A stretch of DNA of 64,000 nt, taken from the NCBI RefSeq assembly GCF_022419185.1, contig NZ_JAJOZK010000003.1:124001-188000 (forward strand), given 5' to 3'. The notes beneath the pieces are model-generated. The model was not told where the DNA came from. It worked only from the letters and a program-made list of their open reading frames with translations, and made no database searches. Source of the stretch: Thermomonas flagellata. GTDB lineage: Bacteria; Pseudomonadota; Gammaproteobacteria; Xanthomonadales; Xanthomonadaceae. Position 1 is the first letter of the stretch. Each line of letters begins with the position of its first letter. Below are positions 37,313 through 47,730 of the stretch, in pieces. The translations under genes and the position numbers were made by a program.

Positions 37313-38356
37313 CTACGCCGCCAGCAGCGGCAGCGCCGCCGGATCGGCCACCGCCAGCAGCAGCCGTTCCAGTTGCAGCCAGGCGTCCATGCTCTCCTCG
37401 CCGGGCCGGGCGCGGCCCTTGGCGATCCGGTCCACCCGCGCCGCCTCGCGCAGGAAGCGCTCCCACTGCGCGCGCGGATGGCGCGCGAGGGCGCGCTTGC
37501 AGGCCGCCTGCTTGGCCTCCCACAGCCGCTGCGCGCGGCACTCGGCGGCGAAGTCGCGCGCCGCCGCCAGGGTGGCGAGCAGCTGCAGCTCGCGCACCAC
37601 CATGCCCAGCAGGGCCGGCACCGCCTCGCCCTCGGCGCGCAGCCCGGCGAGGATGCGCGCGACCTGCGCCGGCCGCCCGGCCAGCGCTGCATCCATCAGG
37701 CGGAACACGTCGTAGCGCGCGCTGTCGGCGACCAGCGCCTGCATCCGCGCCGCGTCCAGCACCGCGGCGCCGGGGCCGCCGGCCAGCAGCGCCAGCTTGT
37801 CGATCTCCTGCGCCGCCGCCAGCAGGTTGCCCTCGACCCGCTGCGCCAGCTGCGCCAGCGCCTCCGGCGCTGCGCGCAGGCCGTGCCGGCGCAGGCGGCG
37901 CTCGAGCCAGGCCTCCAACTCGTGCGGCTTGACCGGCCAGGCGATCGCCACGTGCCCGGCGCGCGCGATCGCCTCGCTCCACTTGCCGGCATGCTGGCGC
38001 GACCAATCGCCGGCGACCACCAGCAGCACCACGTCCGGCGGCGGCGCCGCGCAGTAGGCGGCGATCACCTTGGCGCCCTCGTTGCCGGGCTTGCCGGTCG
38101 GCAGGCGCACCTCGAGCAGGCGGCGCGCGGCGAACAGGCCGGGCGCCTGCAGCGCGGCCTGCAGCGCGGCCCAGCCGGCATCGCGGCCGTCGATGTCGAA
38201 CACCTCGCGCTCGCCGACGCCCTGCGCGCGCGCGGCGGCGCGCACCGCGTCCGCGGCTTCCTGCACCAGCAGCGGCTCGCTGCCGGCGACCAGGTAGGCC
38301 GGCCGCAGCGGCTCGGCCGCAAGCTGGGCGGGCAGGCGCTCGGCGCTCAGCTCCAT
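37313..38356 (-). CDS. holA: DNA polymerase III delta subunit
   Basis: Opens the beta sliding clamp as part of the clamp-loader complex. The 347-residue protein fits HolA: AYLVAGSEPLLVQEAADAVR near residue 20 in the AAA-like N-terminal domain, VEGNLLAAAQEIDKLALLAG near residue 170, and a C-terminal helical collar (WEAKQAACKRALARHP). ATG 38356 is 7 nt after the lptE stop; an in-frame upstream start would overlap lptE. No Walker A is expected in delta, and none is present. Confidence 0.94.
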   Translation of the reverse strand: MELSAERLPAQLAAEPLRPAYLVAGSEPLLVQEAADAVRAAARAQGVGEREVFDIDGRDAGWAALQAALQAPGLFAARRLLEVRLPTGKPGNEGAKVIAAYCAAPPPDVVLLVVAGDWSRQHAGKWSEAIARAGHVAIAWPVKPHELEAWLERRLRRHGLRAAPEALAQLAQRVEGNLLAAAQEIDKLALLAGGPGAAVLDAARMQALVADSARYDVFRLMDAALAGRPAQVARILAGLRAEGEAVPALLGMVVRELQLLATLAAARDFAAECRAQRLWEAKQAACKRALARHPRAQWERFLREAARVDRIAKGRARPGEESMDAWLQLERLLLAVADPAALPLLAA

Positions 38357-38363
38357 GCCGGCC

Positions 38364-38882
38364 TCAGCGGGCCGCGGCCGGCTCGGCGCTGGCGGCGGCA
38401 TCCACCCGGCGCAGGATGGCGGCGGCCATCTCGCGCCGCAGCTCGCGCACCAGGAGTTCGCGCTCGCTGGCCTTGCCGATCGAGTCCACCGCCGGGGCCA
38501 GGTAGTCGCGCGACAGCTCGACCGCCTGCTGCGGCACCGCCATGCTGCCGTCCGCGCGCTGCATGCTGAAGATCACCGCGTAGCGCAGCGAGAACTCCTG
38601 CGCGCGCCCGAACTGGTCGTAGCTGATCGGGGTGTCGGCCCACTGCTCGGACAGGATGCGCAGGGTCGCCACCCCGCCGGTCGCCCCTTCCGGCGCCGGC
38701 TGCGCGCCTGCGCGCCGCAGCCCGGTGGCGAGGCGGTCGGCCAGTTCGCTGTACGGGTCGGTCGCGACCACCCGCACCGGGCCGAGGTTCTGCGGCAGGT
38801 TGAGCGCGTTGCGCAGGTGGAAGCCGCAGCCGGACAGCAGCGCGGCGCAGAGCGCGAGCAGGACGACGAGGCGACGGGTCAT
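38364..38882 (-). CDS. lptE: LPS assembly lipoprotein LptE
   Basis: Outer-membrane lipoprotein that plugs the LptD barrel and helps insert LPS on the cell surface. The 172-residue precursor has a lipoprotein signal with lipobox LLSGC (Cys19), then GFHLRNALNLPQNLGPVRVV, the typical LptE start. A central SLRYAVIFSMQRADG segment and an Ala-rich C-terminal helix follow. It lies 23 bp after leuS in the classic leuS-lptE-holA-nadD order. Confidence 0.94.
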   Translation of the reverse strand: MTRRLVVLLALCAALLSGCGFHLRNALNLPQNLGPVRVVATDPYSELADRLATGLRRAGAQPAPEGATGGVATLRILSEQWADTPISYDQFGRAQEFSLRYAVIFSMQRADGSMAVPQQAVELSRDYLAPAVDSIGKASERELLVRELRREMAAAILRRVDAAASAEPAAAR

Positions 38883-38905
38883 GCGCGCAGTCTACGCGAT
38901 CGCGC

Positions 38906-41747
<2,842 letters not shown>

Positions 41748-41751
41748 CGCA

Positions 41752-41787
41752 GCACCGATCATGGCACCAATCGTGGCACCATCCGCA
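41752..41787 (+). repeat. Three tandem 12-bp repeats upstream of the amidohydrolase gene
   Basis: Units GCACCGATCATG (41752-41763), GCACCAATCGTG (41764-41775) and GCACCATCCGCA (41776-41787); the first two agree at 10 of 12 positions, the third is more degenerate. They fill the divergent region between leuS and the amidohydrolase, ending 22 nt before its ATG, so they may be protein-binding sites. Confidence 0.6.
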
Positions 41788-41809
41788 CACCCTCGGGGAG
41801 CCTTCCGCC

Positions 41810-43153
41810 ATGCGCCTTGCCTGCCTGTGCGCCGCCCTGCTGGCGGCCGCCCTGCCTGCCTCCGCCCTCGCGTCCGCCGCTGCGTCCGCCGCCGCGGCCG
41901 ATGCCTCCGCCGATGCCGCGCCGCCGACCGTGCTGCACTGCGCGCGCCTGTTCGACGCGCGCGCCGGGCGCGTGCTCGGTCCGCACACCATCGCGATCGC
42001 CGGCGCAAGGATCGCCGCGGTCACGCCCGGACGGGCGCCCGCGCCGGCGGGCGCGCGCGTGCTCGACCTCGGCGACCGCACCTGCCTGCCCGGCTGGACC
42101 GACCTGCACGTGCACCTCGGCAGCCAGTCCAGCCCGCGCAGCTACGAGGAGGGCTTCCGCCTCGACGACGTGGACTTCGCCCTGCGCGGGGTCGGCTATG
42201 CGCGCAAGACCCTGCTGGCCGGCTTCACCAGCGTGCGCGACCTCGGCGGCGAGGTCGCACTGCACCTGCGCGACGCAATCAACCAGGGCCTGATCGACGG
42301 CCCGCGGATCTGGGCCGCCGGCAAGTCGATCGCGACCACCGGCGGGCACGCCGATCCGACCAACGGCTACAACAGCGCACTGGCGCACCTGGTCGGCCCG
42401 CCGGGGCCGACCGAGGGCGTGATCAACTCGGTCGACGACGCCCGCCAGGCCGTGCGCCAGCGCTACAAGGACGGCAGCGACGTGATCAAGATCACCGCCA
42501 CCGGCGGGGTGCTGAGCTACGCCAAGTCCGCCGACGCGCCGCAGTTCACCGTGGAGGAGGCGCGCGCGATCGTCGACACCGCGCGCGACTACGGCTACCG
42601 GGTGGCGGCGCACGCGCACGGCGAGGAAGGCATGTACCGCGCGGTCCTGGCCGGGGTCACCAGCATCGAGCACGGCACCTACATGAGCCCGCGGGTGATG
42701 GCGCTGATGAAGCAGCGCGGCACCTGGTACGTGCCGACGCTGAGCGCCGGGCGCTTCGTGGCGGACAAGGCCAAGGTCGAAGGCTATTTCCCGGAGGTGG
42801 TGCGGCCGAAGGCGGCGCGGATCGGGGCGCTGATCCAGGACACCGCCGGCCGGGCCTACCGCAACGGGGTCAAGATCGCGTTCGGCACCGATGCCGGCGT
42901 CGGCCCGCACGGCGACAACGCGCGCGAGTTCCTGTACATGGTCGAGGCCGGCATCCCCGCCGCCTACGCGCTGCAGGCCGCGACCGTGCACGCGGCCGAG
43001 GTGCTGGGGGTGGACGACCAGGGCGTGCTGGCCCCGGGCATGCGCGCGGACGTGATCGCGCTGCCGGGCGATCCGGTGGCCGACATCCGCAACGTGCTGG
43101 CGGTGGACTTCGTGATGAAGGACGGCCGGGTCTACCGGGAGCCGGCGCGATGA
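41810..43153 (+). CDS. Secreted metal-dependent amidohydrolase
   Basis: A 447-residue exported hydrolase of the amidohydrolase superfamily (imidazolonepropionase/prolidase-like branch). It has a signal peptide (LACLCAALLAAALPASALAS). Metal-site elements appear in order: DLHVHLGS near residue 99 (HxH), a probable carboxylated lysine in DVIKITATGGV near residue 226, the histidines of VAAHAHGEEG and SIEHGTYM near residues 266-290, and the aspartate of FGTDAGVGPHGDN near residue 362. Family members hydrolyse Xaa-Pro dipeptides or similar amides; the substrate is not identifiable here. GGGGAG lies about 9 nt before the ATG. The stop overlaps the SemiSWEET start by 4 nt. Confidence 0.92.
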   Translation: MRLACLCAALLAAALPASALASAAASAAAADASADAAPPTVLHCARLFDARAGRVLGPHTIAIAGARIAAVTPGRAPAPAGARVLDLGDRTCLPGWTDLHVHLGSQSSPRSYEEGFRLDDVDFALRGVGYARKTLLAGFTSVRDLGGEVALHLRDAINQGLIDGPRIWAAGKSIATTGGHADPTNGYNSALAHLVGPPGPTEGVINSVDDARQAVRQRYKDGSDVIKITATGGVLSYAKSADAPQFTVEEARAIVDTARDYGYRVAAHAHGEEGMYRAVLAGVTSIEHGTYMSPRVMALMKQRGTWYVPTLSAGRFVADKAKVEGYFPEVVRPKAARIGALIQDTAGRAYRNGVKIAFGTDAGVGPHGDNAREFLYMVEAGIPAAYALQAATVHAAEVLGVDDQGVLAPGMRADVIALPGDPVADIRNVLAVDFVMKDGRVYREPAR

Positions 43154-43401
43154 GCCTGGAATGGCTGGGCTACCTCGCCGCCACCTGCACCACCGTCGCG
43201 TTCGTGCCGCAGGCGGCCAAGACCCTGCGCAGCCGCGACACCTCCGGCATCTCGCTGTGGATGTACGTGGTGTTCACCTTCGGGGTGGCGTGCTGGTTCG
43301 GCTACGGGCTGTACCTGCACTCGTGGCCGATGATCGTCTCCAACGCGATCACCTTCGTGCTGGCGGCGAGCATCCTCGCGCTCAAACTGCGCTACGGCTG
43401 A
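43150..43401 (+). CDS. SemiSWEET family transporter
   Basis: An 83-residue three-helix membrane protein of the SemiSWEET/PQ-loop family; such proteins dimerise to form a small sugar uniporter. Helix 1 carries the diagnostic VAFVPQAAKTLRSRDTSGIS (residues 17-36) with the P-Q pair, helix 2 the VVFTFGVACWFGYGLYL segment and helix 3 the SNAITFVLAASILALKL segment, including the conserved Asn. It overlaps the amidohydrolase stop by 4 nt, implying co-translation. Its last 20 bp overlap the 3' end of the convergent DUF998-like gene. Substrate is unknown. Confidence 0.93.
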   Translation: MSLEWLGYLAATCTTVAFVPQAAKTLRSRDTSGISLWMYVVFTFGVACWFGYGLYLHSWPMIVSNAITFVLAASILALKLRYG

Positions 43402-43972
43402 GCGCGCGCCCGGCCAGCAGCCACCAGCCGAACCAGGCCAGGAAGGCCAGCCGCTGGGCCAGCCCGACCCAGGCCCCGATCGGCAGCAGCACTGCCAGCA
43501 GTGGCACCGCGGCGGCGAGCAGCAGCCCCGCCAGCGCCGGCGCGCGCGCCCTGCGCACCGCCCAGGCGAATGCGGCCGTGGCCGGCACGAATGCGATCCA
43601 CCACAGCATCCACGCCAGCGCGTGCAGGCGGTTGGCCGGCGCATCCACGCTGCGCATGTCCAGTGGCAGCAGCCCCTGCGCGGCGAACGCCAGGGCCGAC
43701 AGCAGCGCCAGTGCCAGCGCCAGCCGCAGCGCCCAGCCCGGATGCCCCTGCCGCGCGCGCCAGCGCAGCGCCTGCAGCGCCAGCAGCCCCCCCGGCAGCA
43801 GGAACGCGCCGGCATTGAAGGCCCATGCCGCCGGCAGCCCCCTCGCGCCGCGCAGGGCCAGCGGATGCAGGCGGTGGGAATACTCCGGCACGCCGAGGCC
43901 GGCCGCCGCCAGCGCGGCCACGAACACGGCCACGGCCAGCCAGGGCAGGGCAAGCTTGAATGTGCGTCGCAT
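43382..43972 (-). CDS. DUF998-like membrane protein
   Basis: A 196-residue membrane protein of unknown function with about six hydrophobic segments. The motif GVPEYSHRLHPLALRGARG near residue 27 and the LPLDMRSVDAPANRLHALAW segment near residue 102 resemble DUF998 proteins common in Xanthomonadaceae (assignment from memory). The 3' end overlaps the SemiSWEET gene by 20 bp on the opposite strand. A -10-like TAGCAT ends 6 nt before the ATG, suggesting a leaderless message; no ribosome site is visible. Confidence 0.8.
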   Translation of the reverse strand: MRRTFKLALPWLAVAVFVAALAAAGLGVPEYSHRLHPLALRGARGLPAAWAFNAGAFLLPGGLLALQALRWRARQGHPGWALRLALALALLSALAFAAQGLLPLDMRSVDAPANRLHALAWMLWWIAFVPATAAFAWAVRRARAPALAGLLLAAAVPLLAVLLPIGAWVGLAQRLAFLAWFGWWLLAGRALSRSAV

Positions 43973-43977
43973 GCCCC

Positions 43978-43984
43978 CATGCTA
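43978..43984. promoter_or_regulatory. Shared -10-like element between divergent DUF998-like and thioredoxin genes
   Basis: On the minus strand TAGCAT (43984-43979) ends 6 nt before the DUF998-like ATG. On the plus strand CATGCT (43978-43983) is a weaker -10, 31 nt before the thioredoxin-TPR ATG. The two hexamers overlap almost completely, so the two promoters would compete. No good -35 is seen on either side. Confidence 0.35.
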
Positions 43985-44014
43985 GCGCCCATCCCCGCTG
44001 CTTCCCCGCCGCCC

Positions 44015-44878
44015 ATGACCGACGCCGCCAAGCCCCACGTGTTCGACGCCACCGCCGCCACCTTCGAGGAGGCGGTCATCCGCAAGTCGCAGCAGGTCCC
44101 GGTGCTGGTGGACTTCTGGGCCACCTGGTGCGGTCCCTGCCGCACCCTCGGGCCGATCCTGGAGAAGCTGGCCGCCGACTACCACGGCGCCTTCGTGCTG
44201 GCCAAGGTGGACGTGGACAAGGAACAGGAGCTGGCCGCCGCGTTCCAGATCCGCTCGGTGCCGACCGTGATGCTGCTCAAGGACGGCCAGCTGGTGGATG
44301 GCTTCCCGGGCGCGCTGCCGGAAGGCCAGCTGCGCGAGTTCCTCAAGCACCACGGCATCGAGCCGGCCGCCGCCGAGGCCGCGCCGGAGCCGCCGGTGGC
44401 GCGCGATCCGCACGCCGAGGTGATGCGCCTGCGCAAGGCGATCGAGGCCGCCCCGGACGACGCCGGGCTCAAGCTCGACCTGGCCCTGGCCCTGCTGCAG
44501 ACCGGCGCCGCGGCCGAGGCCGAGCAGCTGCTGGACGCGCTGCCGGCCAACCTCGCCACCGACGAGCGCGCGCTGAAGGCGCGGGCGCGCCTGGGCTTCG
44601 CCGCGCTGCTGAAGGACGCGCCGCCGGCGGCGACCCTGGAGGCGGCGATCGCCGCCGACCCCGGCGACCTGCGCGCGCGCCACCTGCTCGGCGTGCGCCG
44701 GCTGGTCGAGGGCGATGCCGAGGCCGGCCTCGCGCAGTTCCTGGAGATGCTGCGGCGCGACCGCGCCTACGGCGACGGGCTGGCGCGCAAGTCGCTGCTG
44801 GATGCGTTCCGGATCGTGGACGACGAAGACGTGGTCGGCCGCGCCCGCCGCCAGATGTCCGCGCTGCTGCTGGTCTGA
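44015..44878 (+). CDS. Thioredoxin-TPR protein (CnoX/YbbN-like chaperedoxin)
   Basis: A 287-residue cytoplasmic protein with an N-terminal thioredoxin domain (residues 10-115) and a C-terminal TPR-like helical region (about 130-287). The active site is a full WCGPC (Cys39, Cys42) within VDFWATWCGPCRTLGP. The E. coli homologue CnoX/YbbN has SxxC instead and acts mainly as a holdase for GroEL and DnaK. Here both holdase and thiol-disulfide activity are plausible. ATG 44015 gives the family start MTDAAKPHVFDATAATFEEA; an in-frame ATG at 43979 falls in the promoter region. Confidence 0.92.
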   Translation: MTDAAKPHVFDATAATFEEAVIRKSQQVPVLVDFWATWCGPCRTLGPILEKLAADYHGAFVLAKVDVDKEQELAAAFQIRSVPTVMLLKDGQLVDGFPGALPEGQLREFLKHHGIEPAAAEAAPEPPVARDPHAEVMRLRKAIEAAPDDAGLKLDLALALLQTGAAAEAEQLLDALPANLATDERALKARARLGFAALLKDAPPAATLEAAIAADPGDLRARHLLGVRRLVEGDAEAGLAQFLEMLRRDRAYGDGLARKSLLDAFRIVDDEDVVGRARRQMSALLLV

Positions 44879-44949
44879 CCCGCCGCCGGCGGGCGGACCG
44901 CGGTCGCAGTTCCGCGCGCGCCCGGCTGCACGCGCCGGCGGGGCCGGCG

Positions 44950-44955
44950 TATGCT
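44950..44955 (+). promoter_or_regulatory. Candidate -10 of the protein kinase gene
   Basis: TATGCT (44950-44955) lies 34 nt before the chosen ATG at 44990 and is identical to the darP -10. It also argues against the in-frame ATG at 44951, which lies inside it. No clear -35 is visible. Confidence 0.4.
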
Positions 44956-44989
44956 CCGGCCGTCCTGGCTTCCGACGCCGCCGCACCGC

Positions 44990-46975
44990 ATGTCCGCCCC
45001 CGATCCTGCCGGTTTCCCCGAGGTCGAAGGCTACCGCCTGCTGCGGGTGATCGGCGCCGGCGGCATGTCCACCGTGTACCTGGCCGAGCAGTTGGCGCTC
45101 GGGCGCAAGGTCGCGCTCAAGGTGATGCTGCCGGAGGTGCTGGCCGACGAGGTCAGCCGCGCGCGCTTCGAGCACGAGGCGCGCACGATCGCGCGCCTGC
45201 AGCACCCGCACATCGTCGGCATCTTCGAGGTCGGGCGCACCGCCGACGGGCTGCCGTTCTACGCCATGCCCTACCTGCCGCGCGGGCACCTCGGCCAGCG
45301 CGACCTGCGCGGCGACCAGCCGAAGGTGGCCGCGATCCTGCGCGCCCTGCTCGACGCGCTCGACCATGCCCACGTGCACAACGTGGTGCACCGCGACGTC
45401 AAGGCCGAAAACGTGCTGTTCGACGAGGCCGACCGCCCGCTGCTGGCGGACTTCGGGATCGCGCTGCGGCGCGGCACCAATCCGCGCCTGACCACCGCCG
45501 GACTGGCGGTCGGCAGCACCGCCTACATGCCGCCGGAACAGGCGCGCGGGCAGCCGGTGGACCGCCGCGCCGACCTCTACAGCCTCGGCGTGCTGGCCTG
45601 GGAGATGCTGACCGGGCGCCTGCCCTACCAGGCCGGGGACGCGCTGGCGATGGCGCTCAAGCACGTGCAGGAGCCGGTGCCGCGGCTGCCGCCCCCGCTG
45701 CGCCACTGGCAGGACTTCTTCGACGCGGCGCTGGCCAAGCAGCCGCAGGACCGCCCGCCCAGCGCGCGCGCGATGCGCGAACAGCTGGACGCCCTCGCGC
45801 AGCGCGCCGGGCCCCGCTTCACCCCGGTGCCGCTGCCACCGCCTGCGGCCGAGGCCACCAGCGCGGCCCCGCGCTGGCGGCGACGCGCACCGTGGCTGGC
45901 CCTCGCCGCGGCGGCCGTGCTCGCGCTCGGCTATGCCGGCTGGCGCATCGGGCCGGGGCGGACGCCCGCGGCGCCCTCGGCTCCCGCGCCGGCTCCCGCG
46001 CAGCCTGCCACCGCGCAGGCGCCGACGCTGCCGACGCCGACCGCGCCGCCCGGCGGCGCCGTGCTCGGGCTGGCGGATCCGCCGCCGCTCGGCGAGGGCG
46101 CCGCGTTCGTCGCCAATGCCGAGCAGCAGATCGCGCAGGGCCGCCTGCTGGCCCCTGCCAACGGCAATGCCTGGGACAGCTGGGACGCGGCCTGGCGGGT
46201 GGCCGCCACCCATCCGCAGGTGCAGGTGTTGACCGCGCGCCTGTTCGACGCCCTGGCCGCCGCCGCGACTGCCGCCCTGCGCGAGGGCGACCCCGCGCAG
46301 GCGCGCCCGCTGTTCGAGCGCGCGCGCCAGCTCGATGCCCGCCGCGGCGGTGACGGCAGCGCCCTGGCACTGCTGCGCCAGCGCCTGCGCGCCGCGTTCG
46401 ACCAGCGCTGGCAGGCCACCGCCGCGCGCGATCCGGCCGCCGCCGCGCGCCTGCTGGCCGACAGCGCTTGGCTGATCGACGATGCCGCACAGCGGCGCGC
46501 GCTGCAGGCGAAATTGGCCGCACTGCCGGCCGTTGCGGCACCTGCGGCGGCCGCTGCTCCAGCGGCGCCCGCCGCCCCCCGCCCGGTCGATCTGGTCACC
46601 GTGACCCGCGCCGACTACGCCCGCTTCGCCGAGCAGACCGGGCGCGCGCCCGCGGACTGCGGCCGCGCCGGTCTGTTCGGCGGCCGCCGCACCTGGCAGA
46701 ACGCCGGCGGCCGCCGCGCGCGCGAGGACGCGCCGGTCACCTGCGTGTCGGCCGCCGACGCGCTGGCCTATCTGGAGTGGCGCAACGCGCAGGGCAACGG
46801 CCGCTTCCGCCTGCCCAGCATGGGCGAACTGCGCAGCCAGCCGGACGCGGTGGCCTGGAGCACCCTGTGCGGCGACGCCGCCTGCAGCACCCGCATGGCC
46901 AGCGGCCGTCCGCAGCCGCTGGACGCCGCGCGCGGCCAGCCGGAAGTCGGCATCCGCCTGGTGCGGGTGCGCTGA
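44990..46975 (+). CDS. Membrane Ser/Thr protein kinase with C-terminal FGE-like domain
   Basis: A 661-residue Hanks-type kinase. Residues 15-270 hold the kinase domain: glycine loop IGAGGMSTVYLAEQ (Gly22-Gly25), ATP lysine in VALKVM (Lys44), HRD in VVHRDVKAENVLF (Asp136), DFG in LLADFGIALRR (Asp154) and GSTAYMPPEQARG. A basic RRRR precedes one membrane segment (about 302-321), then a Pro/Ala linker and a helical periplasmic region. Residues about 535-661 resemble a shortened formylglycine-generating-enzyme (sulfatase-modifying factor) domain: VTRADYARFAEQTGR, ALAYLEWRNAQGNGRFRLPS, a CGDAAC pair (Cys627, Cys632) and GIRLVRVR. Kinase inside, FGE-like domain outside, is inferred. Target unknown. 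Confidence 0.9.
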   Translation: MSAPDPAGFPEVEGYRLLRVIGAGGMSTVYLAEQLALGRKVALKVMLPEVLADEVSRARFEHEARTIARLQHPHIVGIFEVGRTADGLPFYAMPYLPRGHLGQRDLRGDQPKVAAILRALLDALDHAHVHNVVHRDVKAENVLFDEADRPLLADFGIALRRGTNPRLTTAGLAVGSTAYMPPEQARGQPVDRRADLYSLGVLAWEMLTGRLPYQAGDALAMALKHVQEPVPRLPPPLRHWQDFFDAALAKQPQDRPPSARAMREQLDALAQRAGPRFTPVPLPPPAAEATSAAPRWRRRAPWLALAAAAVLALGYAGWRIGPGRTPAAPSAPAPAPAQPATAQAPTLPTPTAPPGGAVLGLADPPPLGEGAAFVANAEQQIAQGRLLAPANGNAWDSWDAAWRVAATHPQVQVLTARLFDALAAAATAALREGDPAQARPLFERARQLDARRGGDGSALALLRQRLRAAFDQRWQATAARDPAAAARLLADSAWLIDDAAQRRALQAKLAALPAVAAPAAAAAPAAPAAPRPVDLVTVTRADYARFAEQTGRAPADCGRAGLFGGRRTWQNAGGRRAREDAPVTCVSAADALAYLEWRNAQGNGRFRLPSMGELRSQPDAVAWSTLCGDAACSTRMASGRPQPLDAARGQPEVGIRLVRVR

Positions 46976-47015
46976 ACGCCTGCCGGCACGGCGCGCGGAG
47001 GCCGGCCGCACGGCC

Positions 47016-47021
47016 TACAAT
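47016..47021 (+). promoter_or_regulatory. Candidate -10 of the DUF502 gene (leaderless)
   Basis: TACAAT (47016-47021, five of six to consensus) ends 6 nt before the ATG at 47028. The transcript would therefore begin at the start codon. The 17-bp-upstream position has no recognisable -35. Confidence 0.5.
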
Positions 47022-47027
47022 CCACGC

Positions 47028-47708
47028 ATGGCTGCCTCCCCCACGCCTCCGCCCGCGCTCGGGCACCGCCTGCAGCGCCTGTTCCTGACCGGACTGCTGA
47101 CCCTGCTGCCGCTATGGCTGACCTGGGTCGTGCTGCGCTTCGTGTTCACCCTGCTCGGCGATCTCAGCAAACCGGTCGTGAGCCCGGCCCTGCAGGGCCT
47201 GGCCGCCGCCAACCCGCGTGCGTTCGGCTGGCTGGTGCAGCCGTGGGTGCTCGGCGCGATCGCGCTGGTGGCGACCGTGCTGCTGATCCTGGCGGTCGGC
47301 TGGCTGACCCGGCGCGTGGTCGGCCAGCGCCTGCTCGGCTGGTTCGAGGCCCTGATCGCGCGCATCCCGCTCGCCAGCACCGTCTACGGCAGCGCGCGCA
47401 AGCTGCTGGACATCCTGCAGACCAAGCCGGACGGCACCCAGCGGGTGGTGCTGATCGACTTCCCGCATCCGGACATGAAGACCCTGGGCTTCGTCACCCG
47501 GGTGATCCGCGAGCAGGGCAGCGGGCGCGAGCTGGCGGCGGTGTACGTGCCGACCACGCCGAACCCGACCTCCGGCTACCTGGAGATCGTGCCGGTGGAG
47601 CAGCTGACCCCGACCGACTGGAACGTCGACCAGGCGATGAGCTTCATCATCAGCGGCGGCGCGGTCGCGCCGGACAGCATCCCGTTCGCGCCGCCGCGCC
47701 GCGACTGA
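47028..47708 (+). CDS. DUF502 family membrane protein
   Basis: A 226-residue inner-membrane protein of the DUF502 family, function unknown. Two membrane segments: LFLTGLLTLLPLWLTWVVLRFVF region (about residues 19-41) and WVLGAIALVATVLLILAVGW (about 72-92). A conserved soluble domain then has ARIPLASTVYGSARKLLDIL near residue 109, VYVPTTPNPTSGYLEIVP near residue 171 and AMSFIISGGAVAPDSIPF near residue 203, the family hallmarks. Homologues occur in many bacteria and plants (LCV-like). It converges on rhlE with a 12-bp gap. Confidence 0.9.
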   Translation: MAASPTPPPALGHRLQRLFLTGLLTLLPLWLTWVVLRFVFTLLGDLSKPVVSPALQGLAAANPRAFGWLVQPWVLGAIALVATVLLILAVGWLTRRVVGQRLLGWFEALIARIPLASTVYGSARKLLDILQTKPDGTQRVVLIDFPHPDMKTLGFVTRVIREQGSGRELAAVYVPTTPNPTSGYLEIVPVEQLTPTDWNVDQAMSFIISGGAVAPDSIPFAPPRRD

Positions 47709-47709
47709 C

Positions 47710-47730
47710 CCGCGGCCGCCTCAGCCGCGG
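47710..47730. terminator. Short inverted repeat between convergent DUF502 and rhlE genes
   Basis: CCGCGGC (47710-47716) and GCCGCGG (47724-47730) form a 7-bp stem with a 7-nt loop spanning the rhlE stop codon. No T tract. It may act in both directions; support is weak. Confidence 0.3.

Noticed and set aside
41762-41790. TGGCAC elements resembling sigma-54 -24 boxes before the amidohydrolase gene
   Set aside because: For both copies the bases 10 nt after GG are not GC, so the -12 element is missing. They are explained by the tandem 12-bp repeat.
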